A stretch of DNA of 64,000 nucleotides from Ptychodera flava (lineage: Eukaryota; Hemichordata; Enteropneusta; Ptychoderidae): assembly GCF_041260155.1 (NCBI RefSeq), contig NC_091932.1, forward strand, positions 25,510,746 to 25,574,745, given 5' to 3'. A program made the translations under genes and the position numbers. The notes beneath the pieces were generated by a model that was not told the origin of the DNA, did no database searches, and was given only the letters and a program-made list of their open reading frames with translations. Position 1 is the stretch's first letter. Every line of letters begins with the position of its first letter. This document shows, piece by piece, positions 1-10,816 of the stretch.

Positions 1-167
1 CAGACGGTAACGGTTCAATCTCCGTCGACGAACTCAAGGAAGCATTCGGTTCTAGCGACGACGCTGAATGGCAAAACTTTATGAAACTCGCAGATGAAGA
101 TGGAGATGGTGAAATCAGTTTTGATGAGTACGTAGTTGCCATGATGAAGTTGCATCTGAAAGACTGA
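1..167 (+). CDS. EF-hand calcium-binding protein gene 1, last exon only (5' part outside window)
   Basis: Reading from base 3 gives 54 codons to a TGA at 165-167. The segment opens inside the EF-hand 3 loop (DGNGSISVDE), continues through a short linker (GSSDDAEW), then a complete EF-hand 4 loop (DEDGDGEISFDE) and the tail YVVAMMKLHLKD. The tail is nearly identical to those of genes 2 and 3, so this is another member of the same tandem family, probably a four-EF-hand cytosolic calcium sensor or buffer. Its linker lacks the long aspartate run of genes 2 and 3. AATAAA motifs follow at 171-176, 310-315 and 344-349; the latter two are more plausible polyadenylation signals. The exon border and the N-terminal half lie upstream of the window. 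Confidence 0.9.
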   Translation, partial: DGNGSISVDELKEAFGSSDDAEWQNFMKLADEDGDGEISFDEYVVAMMKLHLKD

Positions 168-429
168 AGAAATAAATTTTCCTTTTTATAAACTTTCGAA
201 CAAAATCTATTTTTTGTATATCTTTTTATCATTGATTTCAACTTTCCTGCACCAACGTCTTCACCATGTACAAACTCTTGACTTCATATTGAAAATAATC
301 AAACAAACTAATAAAAATGTAAGTGTATTCATGGAATAATTTGAATAAATCTTAACTGAGTTAGTGAAAACCCATTTACGGACACCTGTATGTATTTTAT
401 GTGTGTATAATTAAGTATGTATCATAACG

Positions 430-503
<74 letters not shown>

Positions 504-2528
504 GTATGTATATATCGATATATGCATATGTCTGTCTGTATGTGTGTATGTATGTATGTGTGTATGTATGTATGTATGTATGTATGTATGTATGTATGTA
601 TGTATGTATGTATGTATGTATGTATATGTGGTGTGTGTGTGTGTGACTGTGTGTAGGATGTGTTGATGTGACTGTGTATACATACATGTATACTGTATAT
701 ATACGCGAAACTACACATTCCGTTTATTTTCTTTTTCAGTCAACGAGTACGTGTTAAAAAATCGCATTTTCTTACGTTTTCTTGATGAGCAATTCTAGAG
801 ATATTCAAAGACAGTTCAACTAAATGTATGTTACGAGACAGTAGACCAACCTTCCATAGCATATGGCCTGAAATAAACTAAAAGTGTCAACAGGTGCAAA
901 TGAAGAAAGAGCTTGTAAAGTGAAACTTGCTATTTATGAAGTCAGACTTTAAAGGAATGGCAACAAGAACTACAAACGTAACGTTAGACGCACTGATTTA
1001 CATGTTGAAACAAACCATGCTGACATCTTTTACAAACTTTCAGGAAAACAGCCTATCCAGATAGTTCCGTATAGCTAACTGGCCTTTCTGAATGTGTCTA
1101 CAGCTTTGCCTATTTAAGCTTTCATTCCTTATCTTGTTCCGGTGTTCGGGTAGTTAGGGGCCTTCAGTTTCGCGATCACTACACTGTTTCAGGAGAGCGC
1201 CGCTACCACCTCGACTGAGTTTTCTGTAGGTCATGTCTTCAATGCATTCAGTAAAAATAAAATTTTTGAGTGAGTTAAGGAAAAGTACTGAATTATCTAA
1301 ACTCCAAAGGTAAAACATTTAACATGTCATATACAATAATAATAGAGCATATATCTTTGCTGATATTAGCAGCTTTAATTTTCGTTGGACAGAAAAACCT
1401 GTCATAATTAATTCGAAACAGATCATCACCGTTTAGAATTGATCTCCATTCCGACAACTAATTTTAGTTGTACGAATTCCGACTAATATACCGCTACAAT
1501 GGCACTGAAAAACGTAGGTATAAGATTTATTGGTGATTTGATTGAAATAAATCCGATCTGAGGATCGTTACTTTTTGTGAAACCACATTCGTTGATGCCA
1601 AAATTTTGTATGTTTGTCTCTCTCTGCCATTCTTCATCGAATAATGTACTCCCATGTAAGGGTAAGTATTTAAGTCTGCTTTAAAATAGACAAATCCTAG
1701 GCCATGGTGGATAAAGTAACTTGCCATTCGACTTAGGATGTCTTTGTTATCAGAAGCACACGAATAATAAAAAATCCAGCTTGTTCCCAGGCTTTGTAAC
1801 ACTTTGCCAGAGGTAAATTGGTTTGCTTTTTAAAACCCATTACTGTGTCATATACCAGAAATAATCTAGATGTAAGCTATATTGATCAAGGCTTTGCGTT
1901 TGAGAACAGTGTTGACAGCTTTGGTAAGCTGTGAAAAAGTCAAAGGTGAAAGTTTTTGGGGCTCATACTTGAGGGAGGAGATTGTAAAATCAGCCTTGAT
2001 GAGTATCTGGTCTCTCAATATAAAAAAAAAACTTTTCAATATTTTTACGACGACTTAACCCTTTCGAGCTGTGGCCTACTGTGATAGCATATTCTTTACC
2101 CTGTACAGCATAAAATTGCACGTTCTCAGCGTACCAGGTGGACAAATCGAGGAGGACAAATACAGCATATATTTTTGTTGTTGTGTAGGCATCTCGTACT
2201 TTTTTCCAGAGGACACACGTTAATATGTACCATTAACTCGATTGAGCTGCAATATCTTTAAAATGCATAATTACGTTCATCCATCTTAATACTGAGTGGC
2301 ATAATTATCGAATATCTTTAAAAGGTTTTAAAAGATGAAGACGACACCTAAATTATCAGAAGTGTGGTATGAATCACATATACCTTTATTGTATTGTCAA
2401 TATCGTCAGTTTTATCGCTGAAGATTGTATTGTATCGCAACGACCTTCTGAACAACCAGGTAACCACAAGTTGCTCCGTTGAGTTGGTTTCAATGCTATT
2501 TGTTTTCAAGCACAGCCACGGTACACAC
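168..2528. other. Intergenic stretch between EF-hand genes 1 and 2
   Basis: Holds the probable 3' UTR of gene 1, then a compound microsatellite (432-655). The rest is AT-rich single-copy-looking sequence without a convincing open frame. Short open frames here (for example 1527-1802 on the - strand) have no recognisable domain or splice context. Confidence 0.5.
432..655. repeat. Compound microsatellite (TA)n, (GTAT)n, (GT)n
   Basis: About 70 bp of perfect TA dinucleotides (432-501) are followed by about 90 bp of GTAT tetranucleotides (537-626) and then a GT run. Open frames reading IYIY or MYVC through it are artefacts of the repeat. Confidence 0.95.
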
Positions 2529-2774
2529 AAGGTAACCCTTGTACGGTACGACGCAGCTATGTAGGCTTAGATTAAAGTCCCCCAATCATGTTTACGAGCT
2601 TCGCTTCTTTCCGATAATATAGACACACGCTGGAATGATGGGTAAAATCGAACATCTATGCATACGTAGTACGTGTGTTCTGCTGGTCATTAACATTTCT
2701 AGACAACTTCATTGACAGAGACCGAGACTTCGTCTGGGTTGATCGTATTCTCAGCATAAGACAAGCAGAAGACT
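2529..2774 (+). promoter_or_regulatory. Promoter/5' UTR block of EF-hand gene 2, duplicated upstream of gene 3
   Basis: The 250 bp before the ATG of gene 2 resemble the same interval before gene 3 (6788-7021). The best-conserved core is TGGAATGATGGGTAAA at about 2631-2646, which recurs exactly at about 6880-6895, followed in both by a similar stretch ending in CGTGTTCT or GTGTGTTCT. A second conserved patch (GGTAACCCTTGTACGGTACG against GGTTATCCCTGTACAGTGCG) lies about 100 bp further upstream. Conservation of non-coding sequence between paralogues suggests shared regulatory sites or recent duplication. No clear TATA box at a convincing distance was identified. Confidence 0.5.
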
Positions 2775-4374
2775 ATGGCTGGTATGTATGGATAGCTACA
2801 ATTGACTCCCTTAACAAAGATAACATTTGCTTATATACCTTAACCGGCTTGATAAGTGTGTTCCAAAGAGGAACGACAAAAGGCAAACTATGGTTCATTT
2901 GATTCCTGTGGATTGGTCAATTCCTGGGAAAACTTGGAAGTTTACTTTCAGAGAGGAAGAGTTTTAGTTCATGATTCTACGCAATCGCCGCTATGGGGGA
3001 TAAACGTTATTAGAATCACCGCTACGAGGCGTAACGTTATTGTGTACACGTAGGTTAAACCCGGACAAGGTAATAAACTACGATAAATTACTGTGTAACA
3101 AGTTAGGTAAACAAGTGTTTCGTGTCGACAACCAGGGCGGGCGAAAAATGATCAATAAAAGGTGTATATATTTGACAAGACAAGTTATATATGTTATCAC
3201 GGAGTGCAAGACTGGTGAAAAATATTTCCAAATCAATAACATGTTTAATATTTCTATCCTCAAACAGAGGAATTTCAATCTGGCAAAATCTGGCGTATAA
3301 TTATACGTCCTTGCTCAAAAGTAATCCACTGTTTCTCCCAAAAACATTTCCCTTACACATAAAGACATGTACTAGCCCTTAAATCTCATTGCCCAATAAG
3401 AAATAAGAAACAGAAAAATTTGAAATATTTCAGACAATTAAAACAGAAGGAAATGTTCTTTAATGTTACAAATACGAATTATTGTGACAGAGAATCATTT
3501 CCGGGTATGTTTCCTCACAAAAGAAAGCTGCTTATTAAATACAGGAAGAGGAAAAGAGTGTGTACAGATTCTTAATATGTAACCAGCGAATCGATTTATA
3601 ACTAAAATTGTACCACACCAGTATACTGATGGCGCAAATACATCTTATCGGCCGAGAGGTGAAAACAACGCGATGTAGCACGGTTGGCACACGCGAGAGC
3701 TCGCGATAAAAGCAAAAATGCTATTTTGATGTTCCACGCCAGAATATCAATATACTGTTATGATATGATAGCAATAAATCTCACCCAGCGACACTATACC
3801 TTTCGGGTTTGACTAGTTCACTTCATATATGTCATGAACTGGTCAAAATCTCATGGAATACCGCCGCTGATCATTGCTTAATTGTTTCATGGACAGTGCA
3901 AGTGATAAAACTATAACCTTGATACAACTGTATTTGTTGTACGAACTTGAATCCAAACAACATTTTGCACTCCAGAAAGCCTGGACAAAGCATCGGCATC
4001 AAAGATAAGACAATTATTTAACTCATATGATGAAGATGGAGCGGGTACTATTACCATCTCTGAGCTGAAACGTGGATTGAAACGAAATGGTATTGACTGT
4101 GACGATAACGAACTCTACCGTTTCATGAGAAAAATTGACACTGATGGTGATGGAAGAATTGATTTTACAGAGTTCACGACATTATATCTCAAGAAAACCA
4201 TCCAGAGGGAAGAAAAGGGAAAGAAGAAGAAAAAGGCTCACTTGTTTGCTGTGAAGAAAACAAGTGAGTTTATTTGCATTTTCATCATGAATCAACCTTG
4301 TAAAAGTACCAGATTTGGTGTAGTAATTTCCGAATATTACACGCTCACATCCGCATAACTGTTCATAAGAGAGG

Positions 4375-4455
<81 letters not shown>

Positions 4456-4956
4456 TTAAAGGAGTCTGGCCAGGTAGAAGAAAGCTACAAATAATGTTTC
4501 ACCTTTTGTGAAACTGGAAATGCAAGCTCTGAACATAAAACTGATTCCAAAACTATTGATGTCAGAAGAATAATTGCAATGATCGCAGCCATGCGGAAGT
4601 GAATGCCTGCTCACACAGTTTAAGTCATTTGCATTAGACAACTACGGGTTAGCCAATCCGATGTTCTTTCTTCCTTCAAGGGTAAAAATGTTACAGTTCC
4701 TTAAGTTTTCTTTTTCTTTTCAGTTCCAAACCAAAACGAGCTGAAAGCAAGATTCCGCAAAGCCGACAAAGACGGAAACGGCTCCATCTCTATTGACGAG
4801 CTCAAAGAGACACTGGGCTACAGTGATGATGATGACGACGACGACGAGGATGACGAATGGTACAAGTTCATGAGGCTCGCCGATGAGAACGAAGATGGTG
4901 AAATCAGTTTTGATGAGTATGTGGTTGCCATGATAAAACTACATCTCAAAGATTGA
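2775..4956 (+). CDS. EF-hand (calmodulin-like) calcium-binding protein gene 2, three exons, 175 aa
   Basis: Exons: 2775-2781 (ATG GCT G, donor GTATGT), 3976-4263 (acceptor ACTCCAG, donor GTGAGT), 4724-4956 (acceptor TTTTCAG). Both introns are phase 1. The spliced frame is open and starts MAESLDKASASKIRQLF. EF loops are at residues 21-32 (DEDGAGTITISE), 57-68 (DTDGDGRIDFTE), 113-124 (DKDGNGSISIDE) and 152-163 (DENEDGEISFDE). A lysine-rich interlobe linker (about residues 80-98, with KKKKK) replaces calmodulin's central helix, and an acidic run of D and E (133-143) separates EF3 from EF4. The EF1 loop has Ala at position 5, where gene 3 has Asp, so that site may bind calcium weakly. There is no signal peptide or membrane segment, so it is probably a cytosolic sensor or buffer; the target is unknown. 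Exon 1 was chosen because an identical ATG GCT G|GT occurs at the matching place in gene 3. Intron 2 holds a (GA)n tract. Confidence 0.85.
4367..4450. repeat. (GA)n microsatellite in intron 2 of gene 2
   Basis: About 80 bp of nearly pure GA dinucleotides, preceded by GGGA units. It is purine-rich on the sense strand, so it does not serve as a polypyrimidine tract for exon 3, whose own tract is at about 4706-4721. Confidence 0.95.
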
Positions 4957-6787
4957 CGAATTTTTCGCTATTTTCAAAATGCAAAAATTATTCTGTGTTA
5001 ATGTTCTGTTTCGGTCAATGTTCACTTTCTTGAACACTTGTATCTTTTAGTCACTTATTGAGATTATGCATGTGAATATATTTGGAATGTTCACTTGCAT
5101 TTTATTTTAAGATTTAGATCCATATGAAGACAAGATAAAGTCTTGAAAACTTTGCAACTCACACGAGATAATTGACTAACCAAAGTCCACTGGTTTATAT
5201 TGTCTGCACATTGGACAGTTTTCATCAGCACTTTTAAAATTTCGAGATATGAAAATATGAAAGATACAACCTAGGCGCTCTCTTTCGAGACTTCTTTACA
5301 TTTACTTACACTCTCAATGAACTGAAGACCTAGGGTTTTGGAGGAATGAAGACTGAGCCAAATTTTCTCTATGTGAAAGGATAGTTCTTAAACAAAATGC
5401 TGATGTAAATAAAAAAAAATTCATATCCAGAATAGGACAGAACAATGTACAATTATTATTCACTAATTTGCCTATTACGACATTCGATGAATTAATTGCT
5501 CTGGCCAATGGCAGAAACAAATTTTGGTTTTCGTTAATTCTTGTCATCAAGCAGGCTTCATATTAGTCAGAGACACTATTTAACACAAACTTAACATTTT
5601 ATGCATTTTTTATTTCACTGTTATCTTTTGTAAGTTTTTTCGTAGTTGTTTCAATATTGTATCGTGGTTGAAGATAGGGGATGGTTCACTGTAAGATAAT
5701 TCCTATGATAATACACGCGTAGGTTTTTGGACCATGTGGGCTTCCAGTCATTACTTTTCTGGTGATAAGCTACATTTAGACTTGTCGAGTTCTGCACAGC
5801 AAATCGAAGAGAGTTGGAATTTCTCAGGTAAAAATAATTCAGGTTTGAAGCGAAATAAGTGACGTTTGCCTCTGTCTTTTTGTAAAAAGTGATCTTAATA
5901 ATTAATTGAGGAAAAGGTGTATTACTTTCTTGGGCAATTTCGACCATATGCCAAAGTTACTTGTTCTACACTTTTATGTTTTATCGTCAGTTTGCTTATA
6001 TTGTTCCGAAGGTTCAAGCGTTCAATAAACAAAAAAAAATTGCCGTTAATTTTCATCAATTTCAAGACAAAATATCGGCAATGTTTTTAAAATGGAGGAT
6101 GAAATTGGACTATCAGACTTCTTCAAACCATTATTTCTATTTACTTCCTATAAGAATTACAATAGTTTAGTTTTTATTTAGGATAGCAGGAAGCTTTATT
6201 TTCTCTTGGTTACCTTCGATGCGCAAACTTCATTTCATTTAGTTCATTTAAGCTTTTGTGTCAGGCATTTGTACAGCTAGAAGATTAACTTACAGTCAGT
6301 AGCATAATGTTTGTAGTGTTCTTTTACTTTTTTGGTGTATCAACAGTTTTCATATGCCACAGTGTGCTGCAAGTTCAGTCTAAAATCTGTCAATATAACG
6401 TATATGTATAGTAGATTTAGCTTTGTTATTGCTAAAAGAATAGTTGGTAACTTGCATGTCTATATAATACAGTAGGGTTTTGTCAATATTACGTGTATAT
6501 ATGAAATATGACTTTGTTATTGCAAAAAGAATAGTAATTTTCATGTTTATATTATACAGTAGTCTATATAAATACCATCTTTAAACCTTATATTTTTGTA
6601 AGTATGAAACTACTACTTTGATTAAAGGACTACAACAGATAATATTTATTTAATCGTGTAAAGAAGTGTCAATGTGACAATTTTGAGACACACTATTTTA
6701 ACTTTTATCAAAGCAAAGAGTATTGTAATACTCATTCATTTGGTCGAAGATCAAAGTGTATGCTCGAAATCATAAGTTGGGTGCAAA
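4957..6787. other. Intergenic stretch between EF-hand genes 2 and 3
   Basis: The 3' UTR of gene 2 must end here, but no AATAAA stands close to the stop; the first clear one is at about 5408. The rest is AT-rich. It includes two similar stretches at about 6380-6440 and 6480-6560 (both with GATTT/GACTTTGTTATTGC, AAAAGAATAGT and a TACAGTAG), which look like a local imperfect duplication. No supported gene. Confidence 0.45.
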
Positions 6788-7021
6788 TCAGGTTATCCCT
6801 GTACAGTGCGGCGTATAGATATTTAGATTTCACAGCAAACTACATTTATGGCTTGTAGTGTCACATACCAGACATACTTTGGAATGATGGGTAAACTCCA
6901 ACGTACTTGCATGAATAGCAGGCGTGTTCTCAAGATTCGTACTTCGCAACAACGTCGACATACACAGATATTTCTTTCGTATTACGATTTTTTATCCTAA
7001 ATATCGTTCAAGCAGGCGAAT
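6788..7021 (+). promoter_or_regulatory. Promoter/5' UTR block of EF-hand gene 3
   Basis: This is the partner of the block at 2529-2774. It carries the same TGGAATGATGGGTAAA core at about 6880-6895 and ends in the same GCAGGCGAAT/GCAGAAGACT context before ATGGCTG. Sequence identity outside the core is moderate, so the duplication is not very recent and the core may be under selection. Confidence 0.5.
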
Positions 7022-10000
7022 ATGGCTGGTAAGTCTTGATAATCGCTATTGATTTTGGTTTCACAAGAGAAAATATTGAGTCCGAGGGATGAAATAATTC
7101 ATTAAAATCTGTGGACTTGCACTCTTAAGAGGAACTAACTAAACAGCAAAATACAGAGAACTCTCTTTATTCCTACGAATCGCGGGTCAATGCGGAACGA
7201 CGATGTAATATATGAGGAGTTTGTAATGAAAGAAATACTTAGTGCAATGGTCGATTATTTTGCTAAATTGCCGTTATGTGACGTCACCGTTATTGTTTAC
7301 ACGTTGCTTAAACCCCGCGGAGGTCACAAGCTAAGCCTAACCTCGCGTCATGACACAATGAGTGAGCTGTGTCACACGGTTAAATTGTCGATAAGCAGTG
7401 AAGCCAGACAACAAATGTACAAAAATGATTGATCTTATGAGTATTTGTAACGTGTACAATTAGTATTTGGCAACCTGTTGTGCATGGTTTTAACCTCCTA
7501 TACAGGAACAACTGCTATAACACGTATTAACGTTACACTGACACATTGTTGCTATCTAAGATGTTAGTGATCCACTTGACAAAATACAGATCAAAGGTTA
7601 AAGGTACACATACATGCATGTAGGAGTCCACAGGTGTACTTGTAAATCTTTACTGGATTAAATCATAAAGCCAGTTCTGTCTTGTTTTAACACTGAGACG
7701 TCGAGGTTCTTTTTCAGTAATACACTGATTTTTATCTCTCAGAAGTACCAAAGCGTTGAACTTAAAGATAACCAAAAACGTAGCATGTCTCAATCCCACA
7801 GCGCTGGTCTACTGACACATATTTTTGCAGTGATTCGAAATGGTTGTAGCAAGTTCAAGTTCAAGAACAAGAATTCCAACCTGCCATCTCTAATCTGCCG
7901 TAATATTGTTCATTTGCAGACGTGATCAAAATAACCTATGAGTTAGACTTTGTTCAAGTCGGTGAATTAGAAAATAAAATCATTTGCAATAGTTTCTGTT
8001 GTGTCTCTCCTATTTCATACCAACTTATTTTAAATTTGGAAGCCCAGGTCGCGTTACCTTGGAGTCTGCGCAGTAGTGAGTTAGTTCCCTGGTGAAACAC
8101 CCGTGTATCGCGTACACCCCCAACTCATCGCCTTCATCCCACTAACACATTTCACATGAAAATAGAACACAAATCATCGCGTTCACCTACTCAAACATTT
8201 ACAAATCACACACTTGAAGCAAGTCTACCTCCGAGTCTTAAACTCGTCTTCAAAGTACATAGTTTGCGGTCAAATTACCTGGCCTTCCCATTGTTTTAAT
8301 GGGAAATATTTGAGATAACAGGAAGAGGCAGAAAATAGTTTAAAATTGCAAAGAAATATTGTGACAAAGGAAAATTCATTACCCGGGTTCCTATAGAAGA
8401 CGAAATTTTGCGAAACACAACAAAAAAGTAGTATGTAGAACTCCTCGATGCATTATTGCTGGTCGATTAGAATCATTTTATACAAGATACGCTATAAAAT
8501 GGTAGTGTATCGTGATGAAGCGATTATAGCATGGAAAAATGAACCAAAACTCAATGCTTCTTTTTGTAGTTAGCCTAGACAAAGCTTCGGCATCGAAGAT
8601 ACGAAAAAAGTTCAACTCGTATGATGAGGATGGCGACGGTTCAATCACCATAACCGAGCTGAAACGAGGTTTGAAGCGAGAGGGCATTCCTTGCGACGAC
8701 AATGAACTCTATCGATTCATGAGAAATGTCGACGTCGACGGGGATGGCCAAATTGACTTCACGGAGTTCACGGTGTTCTATCTCCAGAAAATGGTCAAGA
8801 GAGAAGAAGAGGGGAAGAAAAAGAAGAAAGCCAATTTGTTTGCGGTGAATAAGACGAGTGAGTAGTCCACGGTTATTTTCATCCGAAACTTAACCCTCTC
8901 CGAATACTAGATAAAAAGTGCATTTGCTTGTTGCTTCTCCAGTGTAATGTAGCGTTGGCATAATCGTATAAAAAAGAAAAATCACACAACTATATACGAT
9001 TGAATGTAAGTGTACGCTGGATTGTTCTTGGCTTGATAAAATGACCCATGCAGGCTTTGAACCCCCGCTTTCAGTTCGGATGTTCTACCAATCAAGCTGA
9101 TGCTTAGAAACAAAGTTAACTCTGAAGTGAGAACATAAAGTGTACGAGCCGAGGTATCTCTCCGAGAAGACTGAGCTCGATGGGACAGTGCATATCTGTC
9201 AGCTTGAACCGATCCGTTAGAATAGTCGGTAGAGCATCGGAACAGTATTCCACGGACATTGTCTCAAAACCTATATAGTCACTTTTCCGGCCCTAAAATG
9301 TAGAGACGATCACATGTAGTTGTGTGATTGTTTTCTCATATTTGGTTATATTTTATAGTATAAGTGCATCACATGTGCTTACACACATGGAGCGAATGGG
9401 GAGCCGCATCATCTTCAAGGATGCCCACCTGGCAGAAGAAAGTGACAATCTTTACCATTAATTTTCCATTGTGCGGGGAAAGAGAGGTTAAATATTAGCT
9501 CGGACACGTCAAACGGTCCTGAATAGTTAAAGGGAAGGGGTTGTCGGAACTGCGCATTTGCGATTTTCTTGCTTACAAACAATATATTTCATGCACTGTA
9601 TATCGCTGCACCATGTCAACATAGCTGCAACATTTAAATTTTACGATGTACATTATGACAAACATGTTTTAACTCTCATCAATTGCCAACGTATCTTGGG
9701 TACAGTGTTTACATCGGTCGTAAGGGTCCTTAGCGACCTTTGCGCTCAGTTCCAACGACTACCTCCCTTTAATGGCATGGATTAATTTGGAAGGTCGCAG
9801 CCTTGCTGATTTGAAAGCGGATTTATAATGTTTCGCAGTAGATTCGTTATTCTTTATTCTTGCACGGAGAAAAATGCTTCAATTCCTTGAGTCTTCTTTT
9901 CAGTTCCAAACCAGAAAGAGTTGAAATCAAGATTTCGTAAAGTCGACACAGACGGGAATGGCTCGATCTCTATCGACGAACTTAAAGAGGAATTCGGCTG

Positions 10001-10127
10001 TACGGACGAAGACGATGATGACGACGAATGGTACGAGTTTATGAGGCTCGCCGATGAGAACGGAGACGGCGAAATCAGCTTTGACGAGTATGTAGTCGCC
10101 ATGATTAAGCTTCATCTCAAAGATTGA
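7022..10127 (+). CDS. EF-hand (calmodulin-like) calcium-binding protein gene 3, three exons, 172 aa
   Basis: Exons: 7022-7028 (ATG GCT G, donor GTAAGT), 8570-8857 (acceptor TTTTTGTAG, donor GTGAGT), 9904-10127 (acceptor TTTTCAG). Both introns are phase 1, as in gene 2, and exon 2 has the same length. The protein starts MAVSLDKASASKIRKKF. EF loops: 21-32 (DEDGDGSITITE), 57-68 (DVDGDGQIDFTE), 113-124 (DTDGNGSISIDE), 149-160 (DENGDGEISFDE); all four keep the usual oxygen ligands, Gly6 and Glu12. The interlobe linker is lysine-rich (GKKKKKANLFAVNKT) and the EF3-EF4 linker acidic (TDEDDDDDEW). Likely a cytosolic calcium sensor or buffer. An in-frame ATG at 8539 would allow an unspliced start (MNQNSM...), but the acceptor and the paralogue argue against it. 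Intron 2 contains a MITE (9527-9772) and tRNA-like relics. AATAAA occurs at 10310 and 10342. Confidence 0.9.
9042..9280. repeat. Two tRNA-like relics, head to head, in intron 2 of gene 3
   Basis: On the - strand, 9105 to 9042 reads TTGATTGGTAGAACATCC (A-box-like) and then GGGGGTTCAAAGCC (B-box-like), the spacing expected of a tRNA-derived sequence. On the + strand, 9219-9240 reads AATAGTCGGTAGAGCATCGG, a good D-arm match, followed by a decayed B-box near 9262-9272. Neither has a convincing paired acceptor stem, so these are probably SINE heads or tRNA pseudogenes. Confidence 0.4.
9527..9772 (+). mobile_element. MITE family A, copy 1 (about 246 bp)
   Basis: It begins TTAAAGGGAAGGGG and ends CCTCCCTTTAA; the inverted termini match over about 25 bp with mismatches (shared TTAAAGGGA, GTCG/CGTT, GGAACT). 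A second copy in the opposite orientation lies at 36852-37098 with strong internal similarity (both contain GCTGCAACATTTAAATT and an ACATTATGACA). The target is probably TA or TTAA. No coding capacity, so it is non-autonomous. Confidence 0.75.
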
Positions 10128-10816
10128 TGATTTTTTTTAAATGTACATTACGCTATACGTATACTCTATTCCATTAATTTCCAATTTCTGTTAAATTTTA
10201 TTATTTAATCGTCACTATATTTACATTGTACACTTACATATCAAATTATCTTCTTGAACGTTTTTCAAGGACATACTATCCTCATGTGTGATAATGAGAT
10301 CTTTTTTACAATAAAGTTATTTGACGTCCTGTATCTGTAAAAATAAACTTTGCTGCTGACTCGAGATAATTTAAAATTTGACATTATATTTCATGTTTTT
10401 ATCATTACTTTTCAAAGGGTAAAGGGGAGGAAATCTACGATTAAGCCAAACCCCCAGGCGATCAATTTCTTGAACCTGTCATATTTACTGTCATGTAGTT
10501 GAACGCTAGTGGTATCGGGGGATTGAAGGTTAAGACAAAGTTGTTCTGTGTTGAGGGACAGTGGCTAGGCAGAATTCCAACAGCAGATCAGCACTTGTAT
10601 GTTAATATCGTTATTTATCACTTCCAACACACAAACTATGATTATTCGTTATTTCGGTTAAATATGAGGCACATTTCTATAATGTAGCCAAAGGCAACGA
10701 CAAAGAAAATATGTGATAATTCCCATTGGACCAATGGTTTGGCCAATCTTCTGGCAGGATTGAGAGAAACAATGACTTGGTTAAACATGGAAACGCTTTG
10801 TGTTCAACAGCCATTA
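10128..10816. other. 3' flank of gene 3, no further gene seen
   Basis: Contains the probable gene 3 polyadenylation signals (AATAAA at 10310-10315 and 10342-10347), then AT-rich sequence up to the left terminus of the next element. No supported open frame. Confidence 0.5.

Noticed and set aside
397-718. Overlapping frames on both strands reading IYIY, IHTY, MYVC through the TA/GTAT tract
   Set aside because: Translations of a microsatellite in all frames; no start, domain or splice support.
8539-8569. In-frame ATG upstream of gene 3 exon 2 (MNQNSM...)
   Set aside because: Lies before a good acceptor (TTTTTGTAG); gene 2 has no matching peptide there, while both genes share the ATG GCT G first exon.
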